DNA of 64,000 bases from Candidatus Halobonum tyrrellensis G22 (GTDB taxonomy: Archaea; Halobacteriota; Halobacteria; Halobacteriales; Haloferacaceae). Each line of letters starts with the position of its first letter. The first letter of the stretch is position 1. The stretch lies in the NCBI RefSeq assembly GCF_000495475.1, contig NZ_ASGZ01000068.1, forward strand, positions 56,661 through 120,660, read 5' to 3'. The position numbers were made by a program, and so were the translations under genes. The notes beneath the pieces are model-generated. The model made no database searches. It had not been told where the DNA came from and saw only the letters and a program-made list of their open reading frames with translations. Of this stretch, positions 8,935 to 20,562 are shown one piece after another.

Positions 8935-10056
8935 CTACTCGCCGGGGACCGGCTCGGGCGCGGGTCGCGTGAGGTCGGCGGAGGAACGGCGCTGGACCGC
9001 CGACACGACCGAGAGGTCGCCGCGCGCCTCGGCGACGTCGACGATGATGTCGGTGAGGTTCACCATGTCCGCCATGTACGCCTCGCGGCGTTCGGCCCAC
9101 CGCTCGGCGACGCCGTCGTCGGTCAGCAGTTCCATCGTCGTCGCCTCCAACTCCTCGAAGCTCCGACAGTTCCGGATCAGCCCGGCGCTCTCGAGTTCGA
9201 GGAAGTTCCCCATGTCGTTCTCGCCGACGAACGAGTTCGACCGGACCGCGGGCGTCCCCATCAGCGCCGCCTCCGTCACCATCGTCTGGGTGTCCGCGAC
9301 CAGCAGGTCCGCCGTCGCGAGCGCGTCGTGCATGTGTGCGGGGTGGACGTCGAACGGCCGGGCGCCCTCGGGGAGGTCCGACGCGTCGAGCGTCCCGCCC
9401 TCGTCGCTCACGAGCACGGTGGCGTGGTCGGTGATGCGGTCGAGCAGCCGCTCGCGGTCCTCGGGTCCGATCCCCGAGTGTTTGAGGTCGTGGTGGGAGC
9501 CGAACGCGTTCAGCCGGAGGATGACCAGCCGCTCGTCCGGGTCGACGCCCAACTCCTCGCGAACCCCCGGGTCGGGGTCGAACACGTCGGGGTGGAGGTA
9601 CGCACACTCCTTGAGCCCCTGGAACACGTAGTGGTCGTCGCCGAGGTCCTTCCGGAACGTGTACGGCGTCAACACCGCGGCCGCGAACGGCGTCGAGACG
9701 GAGTAGTCGAGCCGCGTCGGCTCCGAGTCGAGCAGGAGGACGGTGCGCGAGCGGGTGAACAGCCCCGTGTGGGCGGCGTACGCTCCCATCCCGAAGATGA
9801 GGTCGGGGTCGTACCCCCGCACCAGCCGGGCGATCCCGAGGTAGTGGCCCGGCAGCGACAGCAGCAGCGACCCCTTCCGCGTCTCACAGCTCCCGTACAC
9901 CTCGTACGGCAGGTCGTAGTAGTCGGCCAACTCGACCGTACAGCTGTAGTCGCGAACCAGTGCCCGGACCTCGTGTCCCCGTTCCTCGAGCTCCGCCAGC
10001 GCGTTCCGGTAGAGGTGGACGTGCGCCGGTGTGTTGAGGAAGAATAGGTACCGCAT
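8935..10056 (-). CDS. DUF354 family glycosyltransferase-like protein
   Basis: A 373-residue protein of the DUF354 type, a GT-B-like fold related to UDP-GlcNAc 2-epimerases. It starts with [17 protein letters not shown], shows a middle [10 protein letters not shown] segment and ends with the family's [20 protein letters not shown] block, the usual donor-binding region. It is probably a cytosolic nucleotide-sugar-using enzyme of the surrounding glycan locus. It converges on the 203-8649 operon and is divergent from the NikR-like gene. The last 30 residues are poorly conserved in character. Confidence 0.75.
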   Translation of the reverse strand: MRYLFFLNTPAHVHLYRNALAELEERGHEVRALVRDYSCTVELADYYDLPYEVYGSCETRKGSLLLSLPGHYLGIARLVRGYDPDLIFGMGAYAAHTGLFTRSRTVLLLDSEPTRLDYSVSTPFAAAVLTPYTFRKDLGDDHYVFQGLKECAYLHPDVFDPDPGVREELGVDPDERLVILRLNAFGSHHDLKHSGIGPEDRERLLDRITDHATVLVSDEGGTLDASDLPEGARPFDVHPAHMHDALATADLLVADTQTMVTEAALMGTPAVRSNSFVGENDMGNFLELESAGLIRNCRSFEELEATTMELLTDDGVAERWAERREAYMADMVNLTDIIVDVAEARGDLSVVSAVQRRSSADLTRPAPEPVPGE

Positions 10057-10120
10057 CTCTTGTCAACGCAACTGGTCCCCATCGACGTAAATACGATGTT
10101 ACTACTCGGGGGCCAAGCCG

Positions 10121-10138
10121 GATTAGGAAACGATTAGG
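10121..10138. promoter_or_regulatory. Direct repeat GATTAGG in a divergent promoter region
   Basis: Two GATTAGG copies start at 10121 and 10132, exactly 11 bp apart (one helical turn). They lie between the divergent DUF354 gene (start 10056) and the NikR-like gene (start 10251). This could be an operator for either gene, perhaps for the ribbon-helix-helix regulator itself. It does not resemble the bacterial NikR palindrome. Confidence 0.3.
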
Positions 10139-10250
10139 TAACCGCTATCGCCGCGGTCGGCGCGGCGCCCCGACGCGGTTAACAACTCGAACCGTCAGAC
10201 CGGGCGTGATCTGTGGGGTTCTTAGTAGTCGGCGCCGCTCGACTAGTAGT

Positions 10251-10664
10251 ATGGGCGTCGTCAGCGTCTCGATGCCGGACGAACTCATCGACCGGATCGA
10301 CGGGTTCACCGAGGAGCACGGGTACACCGGCCGCAGCGAACTCCTCCGGGAGGCCGCGCGGAACCTCCTCGGGGAGTTCGAGGACAAGCGGCTGGAGGAC
10401 CGCGAACTGATGGGGATCGTCACCGTCGTCTTCGACTACGAGACGACCAACGTCGAAGAGCGGATGATGCAGCTCAGACACGAACACGAGGGGATCGTCG
10501 CCTCCAACTTCCACAGCCACGTCGGCGACCACAACTGCATGGAGCTGTTCATCCTCGAAGGCCGGCTGGCGGACATCTCCACGTTCGTCGGAAAGATCCG
10601 CGCGACGAAGGACACCAAGACCGTCGACTACTCGGTGACGCCGATCGACGCCGACCCGCTCTGA
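10251..10664 (+). CDS. nikR: NikR-like ribbon-helix-helix metal regulator
   Basis: This 137-residue protein has an N-terminal ribbon-helix-helix domain ([15 protein letters not shown], then [14 protein letters not shown]) and a C-terminal ACT-like metal domain. The high-affinity nickel ligands of E. coli NikR (H76, H87, H89, C95) correspond to H77, H88, H90 and C96 here ([10 protein letters not shown]), so metal sensing is likely intact. NikR represses nickel transport; no transporter is nearby, so the targets are elsewhere or local. The ATG at 10251 gives the expected short N-terminal strand. Its 3' end overlaps the convergent glycosyltransferase by 37 bp. Confidence 0.85.
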   Translation: MGVVSVSMPDELIDRIDGFTEEHGYTGRSELLREAARNLLGEFEDKRLEDRELMGIVTVVFDYETTNVEERMMQLRHEHEGIVASNFHSHVGDHNCMELFILEGRLADISTFVGKIRATKDTKTVDYSVTPIDADPL

Positions 10665-11806
10665 GCGGGGTCGTCCGCCGACGCGGCGTCGGCCGCCGCG
10701 GCCGCGACGCCCAACTCCGCGTACAGGTCGCGTAGCCGGCGGGCGATGTCGGCCCAGTCGTACCGCTCCTCGGCGAGCCGGCGGTTCTCGCGGCCCATCG
10801 CCTCGACCGTCTCGGGCTCGTCGAGCAGGTCGCGGAGCGCCGCCTCCAGCGCGTCGGCGTCGCCGGGGTCGACCAGCCGGCCGTTCGCCTCGCCTATCAC
10901 CTCGGGGATGCTCCCGACGGCCGTCGAGACGACGGCGTCGCCGCCGGCCATCCCCTCTAGCATCGCGATCGGCAGCCCCTCCGCGTACGTCGGCATCACG
11001 AACAGCGACGCCTCCGAGAGCAGCCGACGCTTCTCCGCCTCCGAGACGTAGCCGAGGTACTCCACCTCCTCGTTGCGGTCGGCCGCGTCGGCCAGGTGGT
11101 GGTCGGCCGGGCCGGTGCCGGCGACCGCCAGTTCGAACGGGACGCCGTCGGCCGCGAGCGCGTCGGCCGCCGCGGCGAGTTCCGCGACGCCCTTGCGTTC
11201 GACGTGGTCGGCGACGAACACCAGCCGCGGGGGGTCGGCGCCGTACCGGGGGTCGTACTCGCGGGGGTCGACCGCGTTCGGGAGGACGACCAGTTTCCCC
11301 TCGGCGACGGGCACCTCGCGTTCGAGCGTCTCCCGCCAGTACTCCGAGAGCACCACCACCCGGTCGCTCGCGTCGAACACCGCGCGCTGGAGGCGGCCGA
11401 CGACCGGCCCGGGGTCGGTGACGAACTCGTCGAACGACGAGCCGTGGATGTGGAACACGACCGGCACGCCCCAGACGTGCTTCGCGTAGAGGACGTACGC
11501 CGCCGACAGGAGGAAGCTCAGGTCGTGCGAGGAGTGGACGTGGACCGCCTCCGGCCGTCTCCGGAGCGGGAACGTCGCCAGCCGCAGCAGCGACCGCAGG
11601 AACGCGGCGATGAACCAGACCGCGCCCTCGCCGGCGGCGTTGCTGGTGTCGTGGACGCGGACGTGGAGGTCCCCGGCCAGCCAGTCGCGCTGTTCGTCCA
11701 TGTAGCGTGCGATACCACCGGTCGCGGCGCCGATCGGTCCGACGAGCAGAACGTCGGCTCCTCGGTCGGCGGCGCGGTGGTCGGGGTCGGCGGGTGTGTC
11801 TGTCAT
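10628..11806 (-). CDS. GT4 family glycosyltransferase
   Basis: A 392-residue GT-B glycosyltransferase. The N-terminal loop [14 protein letters not shown] contacts donor and acceptor. The C-terminal Rossmann half contains [16 protein letters not shown] and the EX7E-type region [19 protein letters not shown], diagnostic of GT4. The protein is soluble with a short acidic Ala-rich tail whose last dozen codons overlap the 3' end of the NikR-like gene. It starts 46 bp after the sulfatase-fold gene on the same strand, so the two are probably cotranscribed. Sugar specificity is unknown. Confidence 0.82.
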   Translation of the reverse strand: MTDTPADPDHRAADRGADVLLVGPIGAATGGIARYMDEQRDWLAGDLHVRVHDTSNAAGEGAVWFIAAFLRSLLRLATFPLRRRPEAVHVHSSHDLSFLLSAAYVLYAKHVWGVPVVFHIHGSSFDEFVTDPGPVVGRLQRAVFDASDRVVVLSEYWRETLEREVPVAEGKLVVLPNAVDPREYDPRYGADPPRLVFVADHVERKGVAELAAAADALAADGVPFELAVAGTGPADHHLADAADRNEEVEYLGYVSEAEKRRLLSEASLFVMPTYAEGLPIAMLEGMAGGDAVVSTAVGSIPEVIGEANGRLVDPGDADALEAALRDLLDEPETVEAMGRENRRLAEERYDWADIARRLRDLYAELGVAAAAADAASADDPAQSGSASIGVTE

Positions 11807-11852
11807 CGTGGTCTCGTGAGTGTGGTGTGGTTCTCGCGGGCGGGTCGCGGGG

Positions 11853-13274
11853 TCACAGGTAGCCCAGGCTCCGTAAGTGTGTGCGCATCTCCGGCGTGTA
11901 CGACCCCTCGCGCCGCTCGCCGTCGAACGGGACGCCGTCGGTCGCGAGCAGGTCGTCGAGTGCGGCGTCGAGCGCCGCCGCCCGCTCGGGGTCGGCGGCC
12001 GAGACGTCGCGCTCCTCGTCGGGGAGTCGGAGCAGTTCCGACCGGTCGTCGCCGCGTCGGTAGGCGAACTCGTCGGTGAACAGCGCGTGTTCGGTCCCGG
12101 CGAGGTAGCGGTCGTTCCGGTAGGCGGGGCGGCGCTCGCGGAGTTTCGCGAGGTTCGCCGCGAACCGGCGCTCGCCCCGTTGGACGAGCGCGTGCTCGCG
12201 TTCGGTCTCGCGTACGTCGACGCCGTGGAGTCCGCTCGTGTCCGCGCCCGCCCGCGCGAGGAGCGCGCGCACCACGTCGACGTGCTGGATCAGGTCGCCG
12301 CCGTACGACAGCGCCGCGTCGAGTCCCGTCGTCACCAGCGGGACGTTCGAGAGGCCGCCGTGGACGGTCATGCGGTGGCCGACCGTCCCCCGTTCGCCGA
12401 ACAGGTCGCCGTGGTCGGCGGTGACGACGCTCGCCGTCGGACCCAGCGTCCGCTCGGCGTGGTCGAGCAGGGCGGTCACCCGGTCGTCGGCGTACGCGAT
12501 GCACGCGTCGTACAGCGCCGACAGCGTCTCCCGTTCGGCGGCCGACAGCGGGACGTCGCCCGCGATCAGGTCGAGGATATGTCTGCCGTGGTACTCCGCG
12601 AGGTCGTACGCGGCCGCCGGCGACAGCGGGAACTCGTCGGCGTACGCGCGCAGGTACGGCAACGGCGGCACGTACGGGAAGTGCGGGTCGCCGTAGTGGA
12701 CGTAGAGGAACAGCGGCGGGTCGTCGCTCGCGGCGTCGTCGACCCACCGCTTGGCCACCTCCGACACCAGGTAGCCCGTCCGGTGTCGATTCAGGCTCGC
12801 GGTGAACCCCGCGCTGTGCCGGCGGAGGTTGGCGCCGTACGTGAGTGCGGTCGCCGGACCGGCCACGTCGAGCGCCGTCGACGCGGTGAGCCACGCGAAC
12901 CGGTCGAACCCGCGGTCGAGTCCGGTGGCCGAACTCACGTGACCGACCGTCGACAGCGCCGCCGTCCGGTACCCCGCCTCCGCGAACCGCTCGGCTACTG
13001 TCGGGATATCCGCCGGGAGCCGCTCGCTTCCCATCCCGACGCCGTGGTGTGACGCCACCGTCCCGGTGAGGATCGACGCGCTCGACGGCAGGGTGTAGAT
13101 CCCGTGTGCGTGACACGCGCCGAACGACCGGCCGTCGTCGCGCCGCGCGCGCGCTCTGAGTCCCGGCGTGGTGTCGCGGCCGGCGCGGTTCGTCGCCGAC
13201 CCGACGGACGTGTGGTCCGCCCTGGTGCTCTCGACGGTGACCCACACCACGTTCGGGACCGGTGACTCACCCAT
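11853..13274 (-). CDS. Sulfatase-fold (alkaline phosphatase superfamily) hydrolase/transferase
   Basis: A 473-residue cytosolic-looking protein of the sulfatase family. It has a first metal motif WVTVESTRAD where the usual aspartate is replaced by E15. The nucleophile region GIYTLPSSASILTG carries T61 rather than the Cys/Ser of true sulfatases. The second metal motif is VVTADHGDLFGERG, followed by GHRMTVHGG. A threonine nucleophile is typical of phosphoryl-transferring members. It may handle sulfate or phosphate groups on the glycan. No signal peptide is visible. It is the first gene of a unit that continues into the GT4 gene. Confidence 0.7.
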   Translation of the reverse strand: MGESPVPNVVWVTVESTRADHTSVGSATNRAGRDTTPGLRARARRDDGRSFGACHAHGIYTLPSSASILTGTVASHHGVGMGSERLPADIPTVAERFAEAGYRTAALSTVGHVSSATGLDRGFDRFAWLTASTALDVAGPATALTYGANLRRHSAGFTASLNRHRTGYLVSEVAKRWVDDAASDDPPLFLYVHYGDPHFPYVPPLPYLRAYADEFPLSPAAAYDLAEYHGRHILDLIAGDVPLSAAERETLSALYDACIAYADDRVTALLDHAERTLGPTASVVTADHGDLFGERGTVGHRMTVHGGLSNVPLVTTGLDAALSYGGDLIQHVDVVRALLARAGADTSGLHGVDVRETEREHALVQRGERRFAANLAKLRERRPAYRNDRYLAGTEHALFTDEFAYRRGDDRSELLRLPDEERDVSAADPERAAALDAALDDLLATDGVPFDGERREGSYTPEMRTHLRSLGYL

Positions 13275-14022
13275 CGGTGCTCGGCGGAGCGACGGCGGCT
13301 CCGCGTATTGTTATCGGTCTCATACCAGTTGGGACCGCGGCCGCTCGGGACCGGGGTTCGACTGTCCGGTGAGAACTCCGCGAAGAGTCAGCACGGCGGG
13401 ATGTGCGACGTGGGTGGCACAGGGGGGGAGGTCACCCGCGTCGCCACACCCGCTTGCGAGCCCGACGGCGATATAGGGGTAGGGGGGAGTCGCCGTCGAA
13501 TGTCGCTTGACTCGGGTTCGCCACCGTGGCGTCGGGCACCGTGGGTTCCGGGCAAACGGCGGTGCCCCGACGTAGTGCCTCCGGCGGCGTCTGTACTCTA
13601 CACAGTTACCCATATTGTTATACGGCTTCTGAGCGCCGGTATTGCTGGCTTAGACAGCGTACGCATCCCCTTTCACCCCCTATCTTGCCGCTTTCCTCCG
13701 GGATCGACCGGTTGGGGGCGTCCGACGAGCGGCGGACGGACGCCACACGCGGGAGCGCGCCGTCGCGCGCGCTCCAGGCGTCCTTCGAGTGGACCGGGCG
13801 TCGCGTGTCGCCGACCGGTCCCGACGGGTCCGGCGACCCGTCGGTCGGCGGGACCGACCGACCCGTACGCGCGTCGGGTCGCGTTCCGCGGCGAATCGGT
13901 CGACTGCGGCGGGACTACAACGGTCGAAACGGTCGAAACGGTCGTCGTCGCCGACGGTAGGCGGAGCCCGAGACGGTCGAAGGCGCGAAGAGAAGGTGGG
14001 CGGACCGGGGCGGTACGCTGAA
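13275..14022. other. 748-bp intergenic region
   Basis: This stretch lies between the start of the leftward sulfatase-fold gene and the stop of leftward glmS. Two ATAACAAT boxes on the minus strand are visible, one at about 13308-13315 (about 34 nt before the start at 13274) and one at about 13613-13620. A pyrimidine-rich stretch lies at about 13668-13700. Open frames here lack family motifs and look like chance GC-rich frames. An unrecognised small RNA is possible but not supported. Confidence 0.5.
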
Positions 14023-15902
<1,880 letters not shown>

Positions 15903-15903
<1 letters not shown>

Positions 15904-17111
15904 CAGCGCACCACCTCCGCGCCCTCGGCGACGGTCCGTGAGACGGTCGCGCCCTCCGCGACCGCCGACTGCGGACCCAACAGCGCGCCGGCCGACAGCG
16001 TGGCGTTGGCGCCGACCTCCGCGCGGTCGGCGACCACGGCGCCGAGGCGCCGGTCGGGGTCGACGTCGCCGTCGACGGTCTCGGGCGCGCCGCCGGGGGC
16101 GACGACGCCCGCGCCGATGCTCGCGCCCGCGCCGATCACGCACTCGCGGAGGATGGCGCCCGCGCTCACCCGGGTGTCGGAGTCGATCAGACTCCGGTCG
16201 AGCACCGCGTTCGCGCCCACGTGGACGTTCTCGCCGAGGCAGGCGCCCCCGCCGACGACCGCGCCGGGACCGATCCGGCAGTCGGGACCGACGACCGCCG
16301 GGGAGTTGATCACGCTCGACTCGTGACACGCCGCCGACTCGGCGACGAGCACACCGTCGGGGTAGCCGTCGGATTTCGTCATGCCGTTGAGGAGGTCCCG
16401 GTGCATCGTCAGCATCTGGTCGGTGACCGACAGGAGGTCGGGGAGCGTCGAGGGGTCGAGCCAGACCCCCTTGGCGTCGGCGGCGACGACCGGGCCGGGG
16501 AGGTTGACGAGCGCGTCCGTCAGGTACAGCTCACCCCCGCGGCGGTCGGTGCTCGCGAGCGCGGCGAACACGCTCTCGTTGAACACGTAGACGCCCGCGT
16601 TGACCAGGTAGCTCACCGCCTCGTTCGGGTGTTCGACCACCTCGGTCACGCAGCCGTCGTCGACGGTAACCGCGCCGTACTGCTCGGGGCGGGGCGAGCG
16701 CGCGATGGCCGCCGCACCCGCCGCGCCGGGCGCGTCGAAGAAGTGCGCGCCGGTTCGGCGGATCACCTGCTCGTCGATCACGGTGTCGCCGTTGACGACG
16801 AGGAACGGTTCGTCGACGCTACCTGCGGCCTGAAGCAGCGCGTGGCCGCTCCCGAGCTGCGAGCGCTGGCGGATGAAGTCGAGTTCGAGACCGCCCCACC
16901 CGTCCGAGAGGTAGTCTTGGATCCGCGTTCCGCGGTAGCCGACGACGACGACGACCCGTTCGACGCCCGCGGCTTCGAGCGCTTCGAGCACGTACTCGAT
17001 GACGGGCCGGTTGGCCACCGGCAACAGCGGCTTCGGTCGGTACTTCGTCAGCGGGCGGAGCCGGGAGCCTTCCCCCCCGGCGAGTACGACCGCGTCGCTG
17101 GGGACGCTCAC
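15903..17111 (-). CDS. GlmU-like sugar-1-phosphate nucleotidylyltransferase/acetyltransferase
   Basis: This 402-residue protein has an N-terminal nucleotidyltransferase domain (VVLAGGEGSRLRPLTKYRPKPLLPV, with donor-binding G/R and the KPLLP lysine) and a C-terminal left-handed beta-helix (from about 250). That is the architecture of archaeal bifunctional glucosamine-1-phosphate acetyltransferase/UDP-GlcNAc pyrophosphorylases. The tight overlap with glmS supports a UDP-GlcNAc role. The GTG start at 17111 is tightly coupled to a 25-codon upstream frame ending there. The GCATAACAAAGC element lies 106 nt upstream. Confidence 0.82.
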
Positions 17112-17217
17112 GTCCGGTCCCCCTCGGTCCCCCGCGCTTCCTCCCTCGTCCGCGTCCGGTGTGGGTTGGTTCTCGTCGGCGACATTCTTCTGATAGTCGT
17201 GACCAAGACGTACCGAT

Positions 17218-17229
17218 GCTTTGTTATGC
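17218..17229 (-). promoter_or_regulatory. GCATAACAAAGC element upstream of the glmU-like/glmS operon
   Basis: Perfect 12-mer on the minus strand, reading toward the GlmU-like gene. It sits in the 283-bp divergent region between this operon and the aminotransferase at 17395. It is probably a promoter core or a regulator site shared with 23769 and 30596. Confidence 0.5.
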
Positions 17230-17394
17230 AGAGACTTTTGGGGTTCGCGTCGGACGCGCGCCGGACGGAACGGAAGTAACGTCGGACTACCGGCCGCCGG
17301 ACGGGCCCCGCCGTTTCCTCACACCCGTCGACCGACCGACCGCCGACGTAGCCCCCCTGTAACTTAGTCGGCGGATCCCGGTACGTTCGGTCAC

Positions 17395-18552
17395 ATGACG
17401 ACCGACGGGTCGGGGGACCGCGGAGCGGTCGGCGGGACCGAGTCGGGGACCCAATCGGCGGAACGGGTGTCGTTCACCGACGTTCGCGTCGACGAGGAGG
17501 CAGTCGAGGCGGCGGTCGAGACGCTCCGGAGCGGCCGGTACGTGAAGGGACCGCGGGTCGAGACGTTCGAGTCGGCGTTCGCCGACGCCACCGGTGTCGA
17601 CCACGCGCGGGCGGTCAGCAGCGGGAGCGCGGCGCTCGCGCTCGCGCTCCGCGCGGTCGGCGTCGGCGAGGGCGACGAGGTGTTCCTCCCGGGACACACG
17701 TTCTTCGCCTCCGCCGCGAGCGTGCTCGACGCGGGCGCGACGCCCGTGTTCGTCGACATCGACCCCGAGACGTACACGATAGACCCGGACGACCTCCGGG
17801 CGGCGGTCGAGGCGAGCGACGCGCCCGCGGCGGTGATGCCGGTCCATCTCTACGGGCAGATGGCCGACATGCACGCGGTCGGGGCGGTCGCCGACGAGTA
17901 CGACCTCCGGGTCGTGGAGGACGCCGCCCAGGCGCACGGCGCCGACCGCGACGGGCTGTCCGTGGGCGACCGCGGCGACGCCGCCTGCTTCAGCTTCTAC
18001 CCGACGAAGAACCTCACCGTCGCGGGCGAGGGCGGGATGGTGGTCGCCGACGACGGGGCGGTCGCCGACCGGGTCGCCCGCCTCCGCGACCACGGCCGCG
18101 ACGAGTCGGGCGCGCACGTCGTGGCCGCGCTCAACCACCGCATGAGCGAGGTGAGCGCGGCGGTCGGCCACGCCGAACTCGACCGGCTGGAGTCGATCAC
18201 GGCCGGCCGGCGCGCGGCCGCGCTGGCGTACGACGACGGGCTGGCGGACGTCGACGCGGTCCGGACGCCCGTGGCCGCCGCGGGCGCCCGCCACGTCTAC
18301 CACCTGTACGTCGTGCGCGTCCCCGACCGCGCGGCGTTCCGCGCGACCCTCGACGACTGCGGCGTCGACACGGCGGTCCACTACGAGACGCCCGCCCACC
18401 GTCAGCCCGCCCTCCCGGACGGCGTCGGGGGGCGGGACCTGCCCGAGACGGCGGCGGCGGTCGACGAGATCGTCTCGCTGCCGATGCACGCTGACCTCTC
18501 GGAGGCCGAAGTCGACCGCGTCTGTGACGCGGTCCGGGAGCACTACGCGTGA
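17395..18552 (+). CDS. DegT/DnrJ/EryC1 family sugar aminotransferase
   Basis: A second PLP-dependent sugar aminotransferase of 385 residues, with cofactor lysine K205 in FYPTKNL and [10 protein letters not shown] just before it. The first 20 or so residues are a variable acidic lead. It is paralogous to the gene at 787 but belongs to a different operon with an oxidoreductase and a formyltransferase, so it probably makes another amino-sugar nucleotide. A TATA-like GTAACTTA lies about 30 nt upstream of the ATG, fitting a short or absent leader. Its stop overlaps the next GTG. Confidence 0.85.
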   Translation: MTTDGSGDRGAVGGTESGTQSAERVSFTDVRVDEEAVEAAVETLRSGRYVKGPRVETFESAFADATGVDHARAVSSGSAALALALRAVGVGEGDEVFLPGHTFFASAASVLDAGATPVFVDIDPETYTIDPDDLRAAVEASDAPAAVMPVHLYGQMADMHAVGAVADEYDLRVVEDAAQAHGADRDGLSVGDRGDAACFSFYPTKNLTVAGEGGMVVADDGAVADRVARLRDHGRDESGAHVVAALNHRMSEVSAAVGHAELDRLESITAGRRAAALAYDDGLADVDAVRTPVAAAGARHVYHLYVVRVPDRAAFRATLDDCGVDTAVHYETPAHRQPALPDGVGGRDLPETAAAVDEIVSLPMHADLSEAEVDRVCDAVREHYA

Positions 18553-19577
18553 GCCGAGCCGACCGCACCGCGGAGCCGACGTACGCGGTCGTCGGGACGG
18601 GCCACTGGGGGTCGAACCACGCGCGCGTCGCGGCCGAACTCCGCGCGGAGGGGCTGGTCGAGGAGGCGGTCGTCTGCGACCTCGACGCCGACCGCGCCCG
18701 CGAGACGGGCGAGAGACACGACCTGCCGTGGTACACCGACGCCGCCGCCCTCGCCGACGCCGGGGTGGACGCCGCGACGGTGGCGACGCCGTCGCCGACC
18801 CACCGCGCGGTGGCGACGGAGTTGCTGGAGGCGGGCGTGGACGTTCTCGTCGAGAAGCCGCTCGCGCCGACCGCCGACGAGGCGTGGGCGCTCGTCGACG
18901 CCGCCGACCGCGCGGGTCGGACGCTGGCGGTCGGCCACATCTTCCGTCACCACCCCGCGGTGTGCGCGCTCGCCGACCGGGTCGCCGCGGGCGAACTCGG
19001 GACGATACGCCACTTCCGGACCACCCGGTTCGCCTCGCGGGTCCCCCGGGCGGAGGCGGGCGCGCTCCGGTCGCTGTCGGTCCACGACGTCGACCTGTTC
19101 CGGCTGCTGGTCGACGACCCCGACGGGCTGTACTGCCGGCTCGACGGCGGCGTCCGCGAGGGGGTCGACGACACCGTCACGCTCGTACTCGACGCGGGCG
19201 ACGCGACGGGCGTGCTCTCGGCGTCGTGGCAGGTGCCCGTCTACCGCGGCAAACACCGCGACCTCACCCTCGTCGGCACCGAGGGGGCGGCGTACCTCGA
19301 CTTCCTCGACCACACCACGTTCGAACTGTACGACCAGCAGGTGACCGACGGTCCCGACGGGCCGACCGCCGCGGCGCCGGAGCCGGAGACGGTCACCGTC
19401 GACGCCGACCCGGCGGAGCCGCTCCGCGCGGAGGTGGAGGACTTCCTCGCCGCGGCCGCGCGGGGGCGGGAGCCGGGCGCGCCCGGCCGCGTCGGCGCGG
19501 CGGCGGTCGAACTGCTCGACGCCGCCGCCCGGTCGCACGAGGCGGGCGAGCGGCTGTCGCTCGACGGCGAGCGGTGA
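18549..19577 (+). CDS. Gfo/Idh/MocA family oxidoreductase
   Basis: A 342-residue NAD(P)-dependent sugar oxidoreductase. It has a GTGHWG glycine motif at about 16-21, an EKPLAP signature near residue 105 and a typical C-terminal substrate domain with HDVDLFRLL. The GTG start overlaps the aminotransferase stop, so the two are translationally coupled. By analogy with WbpB/WbpE-type pairs it may create the keto group that the aminotransferase uses. The substrate is unknown. Confidence 0.8.
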   Translation: MSRADRTAEPTYAVVGTGHWGSNHARVAAELRAEGLVEEAVVCDLDADRARETGERHDLPWYTDAAALADAGVDAATVATPSPTHRAVATELLEAGVDVLVEKPLAPTADEAWALVDAADRAGRTLAVGHIFRHHPAVCALADRVAAGELGTIRHFRTTRFASRVPRAEAGALRSLSVHDVDLFRLLVDDPDGLYCRLDGGVREGVDDTVTLVLDAGDATGVLSASWQVPVYRGKHRDLTLVGTEGAAYLDFLDHTTFELYDQQVTDGPDGPTAAAPEPETVTVDADPAEPLRAEVEDFLAAAARGREPGAPGRVGAAAVELLDAAARSHEAGERLSLDGER

Positions 19578-19601
19578 GCCGGCGCGTCCGCGGGGAGCAT
19601 G

Positions 19602-19609
19602 ATATAACA
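19602..19609 (+). promoter_or_regulatory. TATA box for the formyltransferase gene
   Basis: GATATAACACC is centred about 28 nt before the ATG at 19633, the haloarchaeal TATA position for a leaderless transcript. It suggests an internal promoter in the 55-bp gap after the oxidoreductase. Confidence 0.55.
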
Positions 19610-19632
19610 CCCCGGCGGGAGTCGTCCGCGAC

Positions 19633-20478
19633 ATGACCCGCGTCGCGTTCTACGGGAGCCACCCGCTCGGGACCGCCTGTCTGGAGGCGCTCTCGGAACA
19701 CGAGGGGGTCGACGTCGTCGCGGTGAACACCTACCCGCCCGGTGCGGACACCTGGTGGGAGGGGTCGCTGTGCGAGCGAGCCGAGGGGCTGGGCTACCCG
19801 GTCCACCACCTCGACGACGACTGCGCCCTGGAGTACGACGTCGACTACCTGCTCAGCGTCTACTACCCAAACGTCGTCGACGCGGACGTGCTCGACCACC
19901 CCGACGACTGCGCGCTCAACCTCCACCAGGCGGAACTCCCCCGCTACCGCGGGAGCAACGTGTTCACCCACAGCATCATGAACGCCCGCGCGGACGGCTA
20001 CTGGCGACACGGCACCACGCTCCACGTGATGGCGCCGAAGGTCGACGCGGGCGACGTGATCGCCCGCCGGCTGGTGCCGATCACCGAGACGGACACCGCG
20101 CGCGACCTCTACGAGCGGACGTGTCTGGCCTCGCGCGCGCTGTTCCGCGCACGGCTCCCGTCGATTGCGGACGGGACGGTCGCCGACGACGCGACCCCGC
20201 AGTCGGCGTTCTCGGGCGAGCGCTACTACTACGCGAAGGACAGCCTCGACGGTCTCAAGGAGATCCCAGCCGGACGGCTCGCCAACCCCGACCCCGCGAC
20301 GGCCGTCGAGACGTACGACCGGATCCGCGCGCTCGACTTCCCGCCGTTCCAGCCGGCGTACACCACGGTCGGCGGGCGGCGGGTCGACCTGACGAGCGGC
20401 GAGGCGACGCCCGACGCCACGCCGGCGGTCCCGACGGTCGACGAGCCGCGGGTCGGCGCGGGCACCGGCGACGAGTGA
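19633..20478 (+). CDS. Formyltransferase family protein (sugar N-formyltransferase candidate)
   Basis: A 281-residue protein with the formyltransferase fold of methionyl-tRNA formyltransferase. The catalytic triad is visible as N96 and H98 in LNLHQAELPRYRG and D138 in KVDAGDVI. Chain length and context (after a sugar aminotransferase and oxidoreductase, before a flippase) favour an N10-formyl-tetrahydrofolate-dependent N-formylation of an amino-sugar nucleotide, as in VioF/QdtF-type enzymes, over a tRNA role. The C-terminal 80 residues are not recognised. Confidence 0.75.
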   Translation: MTRVAFYGSHPLGTACLEALSEHEGVDVVAVNTYPPGADTWWEGSLCERAEGLGYPVHHLDDDCALEYDVDYLLSVYYPNVVDADVLDHPDDCALNLHQAELPRYRGSNVFTHSIMNARADGYWRHGTTLHVMAPKVDAGDVIARRLVPITETDTARDLYERTCLASRALFRARLPSIADGTVADDATPQSAFSGERYYYAKDSLDGLKEIPAGRLANPDPATAVETYDRIRALDFPPFQPAYTTVGGRRVDLTSGEATPDATPAVPTVDEPRVGAGTGDE

Positions 20479-20562
20479 CAGCCGCGCGCCCCCCCGGTCC
20501 CGCCGGCGGACCGCGGCGTATTTACCGGTCTCGCCGGCAGGTGACCGCGGGGACGACCACGG

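Noticed and set aside
13308..14021. Rightward frame of 237 codons in the 748-bp gap
   Set aside because: Pro/Arg/Gly-rich chance frame with no hydrophobic core or family motif and no recognisable promoter spacing.
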